Source: an uncultured Burkholderiales bacterium (lineage in GTDB: Bacteria; Pseudomonadota; Gammaproteobacteria; Burkholderiales; Burkholderiaceae). Taken from it: a DNA stretch of 64,000 nt. Positions 1-9,070 of the stretch are shown here, piece by piece (the stretch's first letter is position 1; each line of letters begins with the position of its first letter). A model generated the notes under the pieces. The model searched no databases, was not told where the DNA came from, and saw only the letters and a program-made list of their open reading frames with translations. Where the stretch lies: NCBI GenBank assembly GCA_946480465.1, contig CAMLJY010000001.1, positions 62,001-126,000 of the forward strand, given 5' to 3'. The position numbers and the translations under genes were made by a program.

Positions 1-496
1 AGATCGGCACGTGGGTGCCCACGCCGGGAATCGCGCGCACGGTGGCGCCCGGCCGCGCATCGGCGAGGTAGCCCTGCAGCTCGATCACGTCCTCCGGAAA
101 GCGGTCTTCGTGGGCCGAAGCCAGGTGGCGCCGCAGTGCCTGCGCGGTGGCCTGGTCGGTGCCGGGCGCGCGGCCCAGCCCCAGGTCGATGCGGCCGGGG
201 TACAGCGTGGCCAGCGTGCCGAACGACTCCGCCACGGTCAGCGGCGCATGGTTCGGCAGCATCACGCCGCCGGAACCGACGCGGATCGTCTTCGTGCCGC
301 CGGCCACGTGGCCCACCAGCACCGCGGTGGCCGAGCTGGCGATACCGTCCATGTTGTGGTGCTCGGCAAGCCAGAAGCGGCGGTAGCCCCAGGCTTCGGC
401 ATGCCGGGCCAGGTCCAGCGTGCGGCCCAGCGCGGTGGCGGCGTCGCCGCCTTCGGGAATGGGAGCGAGGTCGAGGATGGAGAGCGGCGGGATCAT
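1..496 (-). CDS. LLM-class flavin-dependent oxidoreductase (luciferase-like), 3' truncated by window edge
   Basis: The frame starts [16 protein letters not shown] and continues through [17 protein letters not shown] and [15 protein letters not shown], which is the N-terminal signature of the single-component luciferase-like monooxygenases of the YhbW type. Members of this family form an (alpha/beta)8 barrel and use reduced flavin; the substrate is usually unknown, and none can be inferred here. Only the first 165 codons are present; the gene runs off the left edge. The ATG at 496 is chosen because the conserved strand begins within a few residues. The gene stands 113 bp downstream of a solute-binding protein gene on the same strand. 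Confidence 0.85.
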   Translation of the reverse strand, partial: MIPPLSILDLAPIPEGGDAATALGRTLDLARHAEAWGYRRFWLAEHHNMDGIASSATAVLVGHVAGGTKTIRVGSGGVMLPNHAPLTVAESFGTLATLYPGRIDLGLGRAPGTDQATAQALRRHLASAHEDRFPEDVIELQGYLADARPGATVRAIPGVGTHVPI

Positions 497-609
497 CGGC
501 CGATGGTGCCCGCGTTCGGACGGCCTTGGCGGGGCAGGGGGCTACCACCCGTCGACACGGCGGACGCTCCAGCGTCCATCGCCTCGGCAGGCGCTGACGC
601 GGGCGCGCT

Positions 610-1458
610 TCAGTTCCCGTCGAGCCGATGCAGCGTGTTGAAGCGGCGGATCGACTCGTCGAACAGCCGTGTGGCGCGGCCGCTGCGCTGCAGCGTGGCC
701 AGGGCCTGCGCGAGCAGGGTGCACAGCTGCTCGTCGCTGGCCGGGCTGGTGGCCGCCCACAGCGGCGCGGACAGCTCGTCGATGCGCATCAGCGGCTCGA
801 AGTCCGAGGCGCGCAGGCCCTGTTCGGCCAGGCGGTGGGCGAAGCTGACCGACGGGTGGGCGAAGACGTCGATGCGGCCGGCGCGCGCCTTCTGGAAGTT
901 GAGGCTGTTCTGCGCCACCGTGTCGATCACCGAGGTGTCCGGCGCCACGCCGATGCCTTGCCGCAGCAGCCATTCGTGGAAGTTGCTGCGCAGTTGCACG
1001 CCGAAGCGCAGCCCCTGTCCACGCAGCTGGTCCAGGGACTGCCATGGCGGCTGGCCTGGCCGCCGCACGCGGTACAGCCACAGCTCGTAGGGAGCGACGG
1101 TGCCCAGCCAGCGCAGCCGCGCCTCCCGCTCCGGCGTGCGGGCAATCGCCAGCACCAGGGCATTCGGCTCCGTCGACGCGATCATCAACGCGCGCTGCAA
1201 CGGCAGGAACTCCAGCTCGGCCGCCTGCAGCGGCAGCCGTCCCGCCACCAGCGCCAGCGCGGCCTGCATCACATCCACCGCGGCGCCGCGGGCCGGGGCC
1301 GATGGGCTGCCGTATTGCAGTGGCGGGAAAGACTCGGCCAGCAGCCGCAGCTTCAGGGGTGCCGGCGCAGCCTGCAGGCCCGGCATGCACAGCGCCAGCC
1401 CATGCGCAACGGTCGCCTGCAGCAACAGGCGCCGGTGGGCCGCGCACGGGTGGGACAT
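610..1458 (-). CDS. Periplasmic substrate-binding protein, amino-acid ABC (SBP_bac_3-like) type
   Basis: This 282-residue protein has an N-terminal export signal (basic HRR followed by LLLQATVAHGLALC, probable cleavage after LQA). The remaining part resembles the two-lobed solute-binding fold of family 3: the early segment LRLLAESFPPLQYG, a mid-domain LRFGVQLRSNFHEWLLRQ and a helix near IDVFAHPSVSFAHRL. Such proteins either deliver small solutes to an ABC transporter or act as stand-alone sensors. No permease or ATPase gene lies nearby, so a transport partner cannot be named. The family assignment rests on fold-like sequence pattern rather than on a diagnostic motif. Confidence 0.7.
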   Translation of the reverse strand: MSHPCAAHRRLLLQATVAHGLALCMPGLQAAPAPLKLRLLAESFPPLQYGSPSAPARGAAVDVMQAALALVAGRLPLQAAELEFLPLQRALMIASTEPNALVLAIARTPEREARLRWLGTVAPYELWLYRVRRPGQPPWQSLDQLRGQGLRFGVQLRSNFHEWLLRQGIGVAPDTSVIDTVAQNSLNFQKARAGRIDVFAHPSVSFAHRLAEQGLRASDFEPLMRIDELSAPLWAATSPASDEQLCTLLAQALATLQRSGRATRLFDESIRRFNTLHRLDGN

Positions 1459-1579
1459 GGGCGCGATTGAATCACGCCGCGATGCGCCCGTGGCGGCCTT
1501 TCCCGCGGGACTCGGCTGGGTCCGTTGAAGAGCACCGGCATCGCCCGGGTGGTTCGCCGGCGCCTGCGTTGCGAGTGCC

Positions 1580-2320
1580 CTAGGCTCCGAACAGCCGGCG
1601 CCGCAGCCGTGCCGTCCGCGCGGCGAAGGCGTCGTCCAGCAGCAGCCCCGTCACCACGAGATCCTCGCGCTGGCCCGTGGCCGCATCGCGGAGGTGGCCG
1701 CGCAGCACGCCTTCGTGTTCGAAGCCGAGCTTCAGCGCGGCGCTGATGGCCTCGGTGTTGTCGGGGTAGAAGTGCGCCACCAGCCGCTCCAGCTGCATCG
1801 GCCCGGCAGCGAAGCGCAGCGCCAGGTGCGCGGCCTCCACCGAAGCCCAGGAACTGGAACCGGGCAGCAGGCCGATCAGGAACTCGGCGCGGCGGTGCCG
1901 GAAGCCCACGTCCACAAGGCTGACGAAGCCGACACCTTCTGCACCCACCCGGACAGTCCAGTGCAGGGCCCGGTGATCCTCCACCAGCGCGTCGCGCTCG
2001 CCGGCCAGCAAGGCCTTCAGCGCGGCATCGTCGGCCGGCAGGGCCACGGCCTGGCGGTTGAAGCGGGCCATGAAGTCCGCATCCGCCCAGCAGCGCCGCA
2101 CCAGTGCCGCATCGTCGGGCCCGCGCCGCACCAGGCGCACGCGCGGGCCCTCGATCGGCTGCCACCAGAAGGGCGCGTGCTGCCAGGCCAGGAACCCGGT
2201 CCGGGGATCGGCCTGGTCCGCCAGCCGGCGGTCCAGCAGCGCGCGCGCTTCGTCGAAGCGGCCCTCGCGGCGCAGCCGTGCCAGCGTGCCGGCCAGCGCG
2301 GCTGCGGTGGCCTCAGGCAT
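1580..2320 (-). CDS. GNAT-family N-acetyltransferase (RimJ/RimL-like)
   Basis: The 246-residue product has an N-terminal helical stretch (1-50) followed by a GNAT domain from about residue 60. Visible features are VRLVRRGPDDAALVRRCW (first strand and helix), GVGFVSLVDVGFRHRRAEFLIGLLP (central beta-strands leading to the acetyl-CoA site) and the C-terminal NTEAISAALKLGFEHEG motif typical of RimJ/RimL enzymes, where Asn and the LGFxxEG segment close the fold. The substrate is unknown; this family acetylates protein N-termini or small amines. Its start codon overlaps the stop of the upstream RTX-like gene by 8 bp (ATGCCTGA), so the two are probably translated together. Confidence 0.82.
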   Translation of the reverse strand: MPEATAAALAGTLARLRREGRFDEARALLDRRLADQADPRTGFLAWQHAPFWWQPIEGPRVRLVRRGPDDAALVRRCWADADFMARFNRQAVALPADDAALKALLAGERDALVEDHRALHWTVRVGAEGVGFVSLVDVGFRHRRAEFLIGLLPGSSSWASVEAAHLALRFAAGPMQLERLVAHFYPDNTEAISAALKLGFEHEGVLRGHLRDAATGQREDLVVTGLLLDDAFAARTARLRRRLFGA

Positions 2321-2897
2321 CGGCAGTCACGAACTCGTAGACCGGTGCGCCGACCACGTCGATGGTGACAAAGGTTCCCCACTCGAGCGCGATCAGATCG
2401 GAGAAGTCGATGGGGCCCAGGTCGATGGGCATGACGGTGAAGATCGGGTCGCCCTCCGGCGGAGGTGGCGGGACATAAGGCGCGAGCAACTGCGTGCCGT
2501 CTTCCAGCGTGGCGCCGCCCTGGCCGTCGAGCAGCACGGTGAGACCGTCGAACTGCAGGCGCTCGATGCCGTGCAGCAGGTCGCTGCCATCGCGGCCGCT
2601 CACTTTGTCGACCAGCTTGTATTGCCACGAGCTGGCGTCGAAAGTCAGTTCGTAGTCGTCCAGCACGCCGCGGTACACCGCGGTGTCCTCGCCCTTGCCG
2701 CCATAGAGCTTGTTGTCGCCGGTGCTGCCTTGCAGCGTGTCGTCGCCGTCCGTTCCATTGATGATGGAGGTGTCCACCGGCGGGGGCGGCGGTGGATCAC
2801 CCTTGCCGGCGTAGAGCGTGCCGGACGTGCCGGCGCTGCTGCCTTGATCGAGCCAGGCCGAAGGGACCGCATCAGCGGTGGTGGCTGTGTCGTACAT
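2313..2897 (-). CDS. Small RTX-like calcium-binding repeat protein
   Basis: The 194-residue product contains a short block of glycine/aspartate nonapeptide-like repeats (INGTDGDDTLQGSTGDN followed by KLYGGKGEDTAVYRG) that fit the GGxGxDxLx pattern of RTX calcium-binding rolls. The continuation SGRDGSDLLHGIERLQFDG is the usual C-terminal flank of RTX domains. Two proline runs (residues about 35-40 and 165-169) separate the segments. No Sec signal is visible; RTX proteins commonly leave by type I secretion, but no secretion genes are present here. The ATG at 2897 is chosen because AGAGAGGA sits 7-14 bases before it. The following acetyltransferase gene overlaps it by 8 bp. Confidence 0.7.
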   Translation of the reverse strand: MYDTATTADAVPSAWLDQGSSAGTSGTLYAGKGDPPPPPPVDTSIINGTDGDDTLQGSTGDNKLYGGKGEDTAVYRGVLDDYELTFDASSWQYKLVDKVSGRDGSDLLHGIERLQFDGLTVLLDGQGGATLEDGTQLLAPYVPPPPPEGDPIFTVMPIDLGPIDFSDLIALEWGTFVTIDVVGAPVYEFVTADA

Positions 2898-3144
2898 GAA
2901 GGAGATCCTCTCTGAACAGGTGGCGCGTTCGGTTCCCTCTTCTTGTACTGGCCGCTCACCGAGCGCATTACCGATCGCGTGGGACGCATTGTGCGAAGCG
3001 TCCCCGACCCGCCGCGTGATCGCCATCACATCGGCGCCCGCTATTTCGTTTCGGCCGCCAGCGGGCAGCCAGTCGTGGGCCGGGGTGGCCGGCAGTGGTC
3101 AGCGGTGGCCGGCACGGGCCGGCACGGGCCGGCGGCGGCTGGTG

Positions 3145-4044
3145 TCAGGCCGGCGCCTGCCGCGCCGGGTCCAGGATCCACTCGCGGAACGCGGCCAGCG
3201 CGGGGGTCTCGGTGGCCGAGCGCGGTGCGCACAGGTAGTAGCCACGGCCGGTGGACACCGGCAGCGGCAGCGGCATCGCGACGCGGCCCTCGGCCAGTTC
3301 GCGTTCGAACAGGCACAACTGGATCACCGCGACGCCCATGTTGCCGGCCACGGCCTCGATCAGGCCGGCGCCCAGGTCGAAGCCGGCCGCCAGCCGCAGG
3401 CCGCGCGTGTCCAGCCCCTGGGCGCGCAGCCACAAGGCCCAGTTGTCGGGGTAGTTGGTGTGGTGCAGGAGCGGGAACTTCAGCAGGTCGGCCGGGGTGC
3501 GGATTCGCTCGGCCACGCTGGGATGGCAGATGGGCACGATCTCGCGGCCGATGACGTAGCTGGCTTGTATATGACGCGGCCACCGGCTGGTGCTGGTGGC
3601 GCGGGTCTGGATCCAGACGTCGATGTCCTCGCGCTTCATGTCGTCGTCTTTCCAGTACGGCTTGAAGACGACCTGGCACCACGGGTGCGCGGCATGGAAG
3701 GACGTGAGCCGCGGCACCAGCCAGCGCATGTTCAGCGACGGGATGGCGCACACGCGCAGCACCTGCGGGCCGCCGCTGGGCGCCTTGTCGGGCACCGCGT
3801 CTTCCAGCGCCGCCAGCGCCGGCTGCACGCGCTGGTAATAGGCCTGCGCGAAAGCACTGGGCTGCACGCCGTTGCTGCCGCGTTCGAACAGCATGACCCC
3901 GAGGGTGGATTCCAGCCGCTGGATGGCCCGGCTGACAGCCCCTTGCGTCACCACCAGGCGCTGCGCCGCGCGGGTGAAGCTGCCCGATTCGACCAGCGCG
4001 ACGAAGGCGTGCAATTCCGGCAGGGAGGGCGAGCGGATGCGCAT
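3145..4044 (-). CDS. LysR-family transcriptional regulator (GcvA-like)
   Basis: The 299-residue product shows an N-terminal winged helix-turn-helix (LPELHAFVALVESGSFTRAA, then VTQGAVSRAIQRLE, residues 8-65) and a C-terminal periplasmic-binding-like effector domain from about residue 95 (VLRVCAIPSLNMRWLVPRL). It is divergent from the TctC receptor gene, with 103 bp between start codons. That spacer holds the palindrome CATGC-AG-GCATG at 4062-4073. Such an arrangement usually means the regulator controls the divergent operon and itself; the inducing ligand could be the solute bound by the receptor. That control is inferred from position, not shown. Confidence 0.9.
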   Translation of the reverse strand: MRIRSPSLPELHAFVALVESGSFTRAAQRLVVTQGAVSRAIQRLESTLGVMLFERGSNGVQPSAFAQAYYQRVQPALAALEDAVPDKAPSGGPQVLRVCAIPSLNMRWLVPRLTSFHAAHPWCQVVFKPYWKDDDMKREDIDVWIQTRATSTSRWPRHIQASYVIGREIVPICHPSVAERIRTPADLLKFPLLHHTNYPDNWALWLRAQGLDTRGLRLAAGFDLGAGLIEAVAGNMGVAVIQLCLFERELAEGRVAMPLPLPVSTGRGYYLCAPRSATETPALAAFREWILDPARQAPA

Positions 4045-4147
4045 GGCCCATTACATCATGTCATGCAGGCATGCGGGCTTGTCGATGGACGCGATGGTGC
4101 GATGCCGCGCAAAGTGGCCCTCACCGCAACCCCACGAGGTCCCAGAG

Positions 4148-5119
4148 ATGACCCTCACCCGCCGCCAATTGATGTTCGCTGCCTCGGCCGCATTCGCCGG
4201 CCCGCTGGCCGCGCAGACGCGCTACCCGGAGCGCCCGGTGACGCTGCTGGATCCGTTCACCGCGGGCAGCAACACCGACTACTTTGCCCGCGTGCTGGCC
4301 GAGGAGATGGGCAAGCTGCTCGGGCAGCCGATGGTCGTCGAGAACAAGGCCGGTGGCGGCGGCTCCGTGGGCGCCGAGGCAGTGGCGCGCGCGAAGCCCG
4401 ACGGCTACATGCTGGGCATGGGCACGGTCAGTACGCTGGTGTCCAACCCGGCGGTGAACAAGGCGCTGCGCTACGACCCCCTGACCGACTTCACGCTGAT
4501 CACCACGCTGGTCAGCCTGCCCAGCGCCACGGTGGTGCTGGCGTCGTCCCCGATCAAGTCGCTGGACGACCTGATCAAGGCTGCCAAGGCCAAGCCCGGC
4601 GCGATCAGCTTCGCCAGCCCGGGCGTCGGCTCGGCCGGCCACGTGCTGCTCGAGCATTTCGCGCACCTGGCTGGCGTCAAGTTCAATCACGTGCCCTACC
4701 GCGGCAGCGGCCCGATCCAGACCGATCTGCTCGGCGGCCAGCTCGACGTCGCGAGCGACAACATCCCCTCGCTGATGCCGCACATCCAGAGCGGCAAGCT
4801 GCGCGTGCTGGCCATCCGCGACGTCAAGCGCCTGCCGCAGTTGCCGAACGCGCCGACCTTCAAGGAACTGGGCTTCGAGCCCGTGAGCCAGCCGCTGTGG
4901 TTCGGCCTGGTGGGCCCTGCCGGCATGCCGAAGGACCTGGTGAAGCGGCTGGCCGATGCCGCGCACCAGGCGATGAAGACACCGGCGTTCCAGCAGAAGG
5001 CGGCGCTGGCGGCCACCACGATCTCGCCGAGCACGCCCGAGGAATTCCAGGCGCTGGTCAAGCGCTGGCTCGAGCAGTTCAAGACCACGGTGCAGACCGC
5101 CCGCATCGTGCTGGAGTGA
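4148..5119 (+). CDS. Tripartite tricarboxylate transporter (TctC/Bug family) substrate-binding protein
   Basis: The 323-residue product starts MTLTRRQLMFAASAAFAGPLAAQ, a signal peptide with a twin-arginine-like RRQLMF core, so Tat export is possible. The mature part has the Bug landmarks: YPERPVTLLDPFTAGSNTD (first lobe), VENKAGGGGSVGAE, KPDGYMLGMG and VPYRGSGPIQTDLLGGQ. Bug proteins bind carboxylates or related small anions in the periplasm; Burkholderiales carry many orphan copies. No TctA/TctB membrane genes are adjacent. The gene is followed after 4 bp by the N-formylglutamate amidohydrolase, which suggests a carboxylated amino-acid derivative as ligand (inference). Confidence 0.93.
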   Translation: MTLTRRQLMFAASAAFAGPLAAQTRYPERPVTLLDPFTAGSNTDYFARVLAEEMGKLLGQPMVVENKAGGGGSVGAEAVARAKPDGYMLGMGTVSTLVSNPAVNKALRYDPLTDFTLITTLVSLPSATVVLASSPIKSLDDLIKAAKAKPGAISFASPGVGSAGHVLLEHFAHLAGVKFNHVPYRGSGPIQTDLLGGQLDVASDNIPSLMPHIQSGKLRVLAIRDVKRLPQLPNAPTFKELGFEPVSQPLWFGLVGPAGMPKDLVKRLADAAHQAMKTPAFQQKAALAATTISPSTPEEFQALVKRWLEQFKTTVQTARIVLE

Positions 5120-5123
5120 GGGC

Positions 5124-6023
5124 GTGCGCGAAGAACAAGCTCAGGGATGCAGCGGCGCCGGCTGGGTGGAGGTGCGCACCGGCCTGCCGGGGCTGGCGCT
5201 GCCGCTGGTGTGCGACTCGCCGCACAGTGGCGTGCGCTACCCGGCCGACTTTCGCCATGCCATCGATCGGCGCGCACTGCGCATGGGCGAGGACACCCAC
5301 GTCGAGCGCCTGTGGGGCCATGCGCCGGAGGTGGGTGCGACGCTGGTGCTGGCGCATTTCCCGCGCACCTACATCGACCCCAACCGCGCGCTGTCCGACC
5401 TGGAGCCGGCGATGATCGACGGTCCCTGGCCGGGCGAGGCGGCGCCCGGCGCCCGCACGCTGGCACTCGGCATGGGCCTGGTGTGGCGGCAGACGCCCAC
5501 GCGGCTGCCGATCTACGACCGGCTGCTGAGCGTGGCCGAGGTCCAGGCCCGCATCGACACCTGCTGGCGCCCGTACCACGCGGCCCTGCAGCGCGCCTGC
5601 GACGAGGCGGTCGCGCGTTGGGGATCGTGCTGGCACCTGGACCTGCACTCGATGCCCAGCAATGCCTACGAACGCCTGGGGCTGCCGGGCGACCGCAAGC
5701 TGGCCGACTTCGTGCTGGGCGACCTGAACGGCCGCAGCTGCGACGCGGGCTTCCGGGACTGGGTGAGCCAGGTGATCCGGGAGCACGGCTACCAGGTGGC
5801 GATCAACGACCCCTACGAGGGCCAGGAGCTGGTGCGCCTGCACGGCCGGCCGGCCGAACACCGCCACAGCCTGCAGATCGAGGTCAACCGCGCCCTGTAC
5901 ATGGATGAGGCGACGCGCGAACCGCACGAAGGCTTCGAGCGCCTGCGCGCCGACATCGCCAGCATGCTGGTGGAGATCGCGCGCTTCGTGCGCTGGCGCG
6001 CCCGCGAGGAGAGCAACTCATGA
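5124..6023 (+). CDS. N-formylglutamate amidohydrolase (HutG-like)
   Basis: The 299-residue protein belongs to the N-formylglutamate amidohydrolase family, zinc hydrolases that release formate and glutamate from N-formylglutamate, the last step of one histidine degradation route. Family features visible are LVCDSPHSGVRYP (metal-binding region), FPRTYIDPNRALSDLEP, WHLDLHSMP and the late HRHSLQIEVNRALYMDE. The GTG start at 5124 follows GGAGTGAGG. It lies 4 bp after the TctC gene and overlaps the next gene by 4 bp (ATGA), so the three are one operon. No other hut genes are nearby, so a role on other N-formyl or N-acyl amino acids is possible. Confidence 0.88.
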   Translation: MREEQAQGCSGAGWVEVRTGLPGLALPLVCDSPHSGVRYPADFRHAIDRRALRMGEDTHVERLWGHAPEVGATLVLAHFPRTYIDPNRALSDLEPAMIDGPWPGEAAPGARTLALGMGLVWRQTPTRLPIYDRLLSVAEVQARIDTCWRPYHAALQRACDEAVARWGSCWHLDLHSMPSNAYERLGLPGDRKLADFVLGDLNGRSCDAGFRDWVSQVIREHGYQVAINDPYEGQELVRLHGRPAEHRHSLQIEVNRALYMDEATREPHEGFERLRADIASMLVEIARFVRWRAREESNS

Positions 6024-7216
6024 AGCACCTGGCCGCGTCTTTTCGGCGTCATTCATCCGCGCTGCTTCTCGGCGCGGCCGCATGGCTGGCAGGCACTGTT
6101 GCGCTGCCTCAGGCCGCGCAGGCGGCGGCACCGGGCGTCACGGACGACAGCGTGCTCGTCGGCCAGTCCGCCAAGATCAGCGGCAGCGCGGGCACCACCG
6201 CCGGGCGCCAGTACCGAGACGGACTGCAGCTGGCCTTCGACGCGGCCAACCGAGACGGTGGCGTGCACGGCCGGCGCATCGACCTGAAGACGCTGGACGA
6301 CCAGAACGACGCGGCGAAGGCGCTGGCCAACACCCGCAGGCTGATCGCCGACGAGCGTGTCTTCGCGCTGGCCGGCTACACCTTCACCCAGAACGTGCGG
6401 GCCGCGCTGCCGCTGCTGCGCGAGTCCGGCGTGCCCCTGGTGGGCGCCTACACGGGCATGCCCGAGCTGTACGACGGCAGCCAGCGGATGGTCTTCGCGC
6501 TGCGCGCCAGCTTCGCCGACGAGCTCGCGGCCATCATCCGGCACATCGACACCGTCGGCTACGACCAGGTGGCGATGGTCCACTACGACAACCCGCTGGG
6601 CGTGGAACTGCGCGAGGACGTGGCCGAGCGCCTCAAGCGCATCGGCCGCGGCCTGGTCGCCAGCGGTGCGATGCGGCTGAACGCACCCGACTACATCGCC
6701 GCCGCCCGCGGTGCCGTGCAGCCGCTGCTGAAGAGCTGCCCGAAGCTCGTGATCCTGGGGGTCTCAGGACGCGATGCCGCGGCCGTCGTGCAGGGCATGG
6801 CAGCCAGCGCCTGCCCACCGGCGCGGTTCATGGGCCGCAACATCGTCGACATCGGCCTGCTGCAGCAGATGCTGGGCGAGGCGGCGCGCGGCGTCATCGT
6901 CACCCAGGTGGTGCCCAATCCCACACGCGGAATCCTTCCGCTGGTGGCCGAATACCGCGCACTGCTGAAGCAGCGCGACCCGGCCGCGCGGCCCGACTTT
7001 GCCGAATTCGAGGGCTACATCGCCGGCCGCTGCGTCGTGCTGGCCTTGCAGCGCGCCGGCCGCGAGCTGGACCGCAGCGGCTTCATCAGGGCCATGGAGG
7101 CGGTGACGCTGGAAGGGCCGGACCGCTTCCGCATCCAGTTCGGCGCAGGACGCCGCGCCGGCAGCCGCTACACCAACATCGTGATGGTCTCGGACAGGGA
7201 ACGCATCACCGACTGA
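6020..7216 (+). CDS. Branched-chain amino acid-type (LivK) ABC transporter substrate-binding protein
   Basis: The 398-residue product has a signal peptide ending near AAQAAAP (residue about 37) and a type I periplasmic-binding fold. Diagnostic segments are DDSVLVGQSAKISGSAG, DGLQLAFDAANRDGGVHGR, LKTLDDQNDAAKALANTRR and the later FAEFEGYIAGRCVVLALQRAG. The family binds amino acids, amides or aromatic acids in the periplasm. It overlaps the amidohydrolase gene by 4 bp and ends the operon. No Liv permeases or ATPases are present, so it must serve a transporter encoded elsewhere or act in sensing. The ligand is unknown. Confidence 0.9.
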   Translation: MKHLAASFRRHSSALLLGAAAWLAGTVALPQAAQAAAPGVTDDSVLVGQSAKISGSAGTTAGRQYRDGLQLAFDAANRDGGVHGRRIDLKTLDDQNDAAKALANTRRLIADERVFALAGYTFTQNVRAALPLLRESGVPLVGAYTGMPELYDGSQRMVFALRASFADELAAIIRHIDTVGYDQVAMVHYDNPLGVELREDVAERLKRIGRGLVASGAMRLNAPDYIAAARGAVQPLLKSCPKLVILGVSGRDAAAVVQGMAASACPPARFMGRNIVDIGLLQQMLGEAARGVIVTQVVPNPTRGILPLVAEYRALLKQRDPAARPDFAEFEGYIAGRCVVLALQRAGRELDRSGFIRAMEAVTLEGPDRFRIQFGAGRRAGSRYTNIVMVSDRERITD

Positions 7217-7248
7217 GCTGCGCTGCGCGGGCGCGGCACTCGCGTGCC

Positions 7249-9048
7249 CTAGACCCACGCCTCCAGCAGCGTCCGCAGCTGGGCATGGGTGTAGGGCTTG
7301 GTGAGGTGGCCGTCCATGCCGGCGGCGGCGGCGCGCCGCGCGTCTTCGGCGAAGGCGTCGGCGGTCAGCGCCAGGATGGGCACCCGCGGCAGGCCCAGGC
7401 GTTGCTCGCGCTCGCGGATGAGCCGGGCCGCGGCGTAGCCATCAAGCACCGGCATCTGGCAATCCATGAGCACCAGGTCGACCACCTGCCGTTCCAGCAG
7501 CGCCAGCGCCTCGGCGCCGTTGTCCGCATGCAGCACGGTCAGGCCCATGGCCTGCAGCATTTCCTGTGCGATGAGGCGGTTCACCGGGTTGTCCTCCGCC
7601 AGCAGCACGGTGGCCTGCAGCGCGGGTTCATGCCCGGCCAGCGCGCCGTGCGCGGAGTCGCCCGGCAGCTCGGGCGGCAGGGTGTCGGGCTCGGGTGGCG
7701 GCGCTTCGGGCAGCGCGAGCGTGAAGCGGAAGGCCGAGCCCTGGCCCGGGGTGCTGTGCACGCGGATCTGCCCGCCCATCTCCTGCACGATGCGCTGGCT
7801 GATCGACAGGCCCAGCCCGGTGCCGCCGTGGCTGCGGCTGCGCGAGTGGTCGATCTGGTAGAAGGGGTCGAACAGGCGGCCGAGCCGGTCCGGCGGGATG
7901 CCGATGCCGCTGTCGCGCACTTCGAAGCCGATGCCGCGCGGCCGCAGGCTCAGCCGCAGTTCGACGCGGCCGCGCTCGGTGAACTTGATGGCATTGCCGA
8001 TCAGGTTGGCCAGCACCTGCTTCAGGCGCCGGCCATCGGCCAGCACGCGGTCGGGCACCTCCGGATCCAGCAGCAGTTCCAGCTGCAATCCCCGCTTTTC
8101 CGCGTTCGGGCGGAACAGCGCCACCACGGCCACCGCCAGTGCGTGCAGCGACATCGGCACAGGCCGCAGCGCGAACTTGCCCGATTCGATGGTCGACTGG
8201 TCGAGCAGGTCGTTCAGCAGCGCCATCAGCAGCGTGCCTGACGAGGCGGCCACGCGGGCCAGGCGGCGCTGCCGCATGTTCAGCGGCGAGCGGCGCAGCA
8301 GTTCCAGTGCGCCGAGCACGCCGTTCATCGGCGTGCGGATCTCGTGGCTCATCGTTGCCAGGAACTCGGTCTTGGCCCGATTCGCCGACTCGGCCGCGTC
8401 CTTGGCGCGCTGGAGCCGGGCGTTCGCGGCCTGCAGATCCAGGCTCTGGCGGATGGAGCTGGTGGCGACCTCGCGGTACTGGCGCGCGGCACGGAATAGT
8501 GCGAGTCCATAAAGCGTTATCAGCGCGGCCATGGAAAGCGAGCGCACCGATTCGACGAAGACCGAGGCGCCGACCACCGCGGCCACCTGCGGCGCCACCA
8601 GCAGCGTGAACGAGCGCCCGGCCAGCGACATGAAGAGCGCCGCCAGCGAGATGGAGCCGCAGACGATCATCAGCACCAGCGTGGCCTGCAGGCCCTGCAG
8701 GCGCGGGTACACCACGAGCAGCCCCAGCACCCAGACGGCGGCCGATGCCGCCGCGCTGAGTTCCAGCGCTGCCGTGGCGCGCCGCGGGGCTTCCGGGCGG
8801 TCGAGCCGGTCGCCGGCGAAGCGCCGCGCCAGCCACCAGCGGAAGAGCGCGATCGCCGGCCCCGCCAGGCCGATCACGGCCGCCGCCCACGGCGGCCCGT
8901 GCCGCCAGCCCAGCCACGCCAGGTACAGCACCGCCGCCAGGTGCGGTGGCACGCTGCGGGCGGCGCTGGCCAGGCTCAGGCGCAGCAGCTCGCGCTCGGT
9001 CTCGGCGGCGGGTGAGGGGGGCTCGGTCAGCGTGGTCACCGGATGCAC
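7249..9048 (-). CDS. Hybrid sensor histidine kinase/response regulator with membrane-bound N-terminus
   Basis: The 599-residue protein begins with about 195 residues holding six or so hydrophobic segments (for example [48 protein letters not shown]). A coiled linker leads to the kinase core with phospho-accepting His235 in [11 protein letters not shown], an ATPase domain ([34 protein letters not shown]) and a C-terminal receiver with Asp529 in [11 protein letters not shown]. It therefore autophosphorylates and relays to its own receiver. No periplasmic sensing loop is obvious. The start is a GTG. No partner response regulator is adjacent, so the output is unknown. Confidence 0.93.
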   Translation of the reverse strand: MHPVTTLTEPPSPAAETERELLRLSLASAARSVPPHLAAVLYLAWLGWRHGPPWAAAVIGLAGPAIALFRWWLARRFAGDRLDRPEAPRRATAALELSAAASAAVWVLGLLVVYPRLQGLQATLVLMIVCGSISLAALFMSLAGRSFTLLVAPQVAAVVGASVFVESVRSLSMAALITLYGLALFRAARQYREVATSSIRQSLDLQAANARLQRAKDAAESANRAKTEFLATMSHEIRTPMNGVLGALELLRRSPLNMRQRRLARVAASSGTLLMALLNDLLDQSTIESGKFALRPVPMSLHALAVAVVALFRPNAEKRGLQLELLLDPEVPDRVLADGRRLKQVLANLIGNAIKFTERGRVELRLSLRPRGIGFEVRDSGIGIPPDRLGRLFDPFYQIDHSRSRSHGGTGLGLSISQRIVQEMGGQIRVHSTPGQGSAFRFTLALPEAPPPEPDTLPPELPGDSAHGALAGHEPALQATVLLAEDNPVNRLIAQEMLQAMGLTVLHADNGAEALALLERQVVDLVLMDCQMPVLDGYAAARLIREREQRLGLPRVPILALTADAFAEDARRAAAAGMDGHLTKPYTHAQLRTLLEAWV

Positions 9049-9070
9049 CCCTGACCGGCCGTTCAGCCCC

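Noticed and set aside
2878..5415. Long plus-strand frame spanning the LysR and TctC genes
   Set aside because: It crosses two well-supported genes in other frames and has no domain motif.
7231..7244. Terminator between the Liv-type receptor and the hybrid kinase
   Set aside because: The GGCAC/GTGCC stem is only 5 bp and lacks a T-run.
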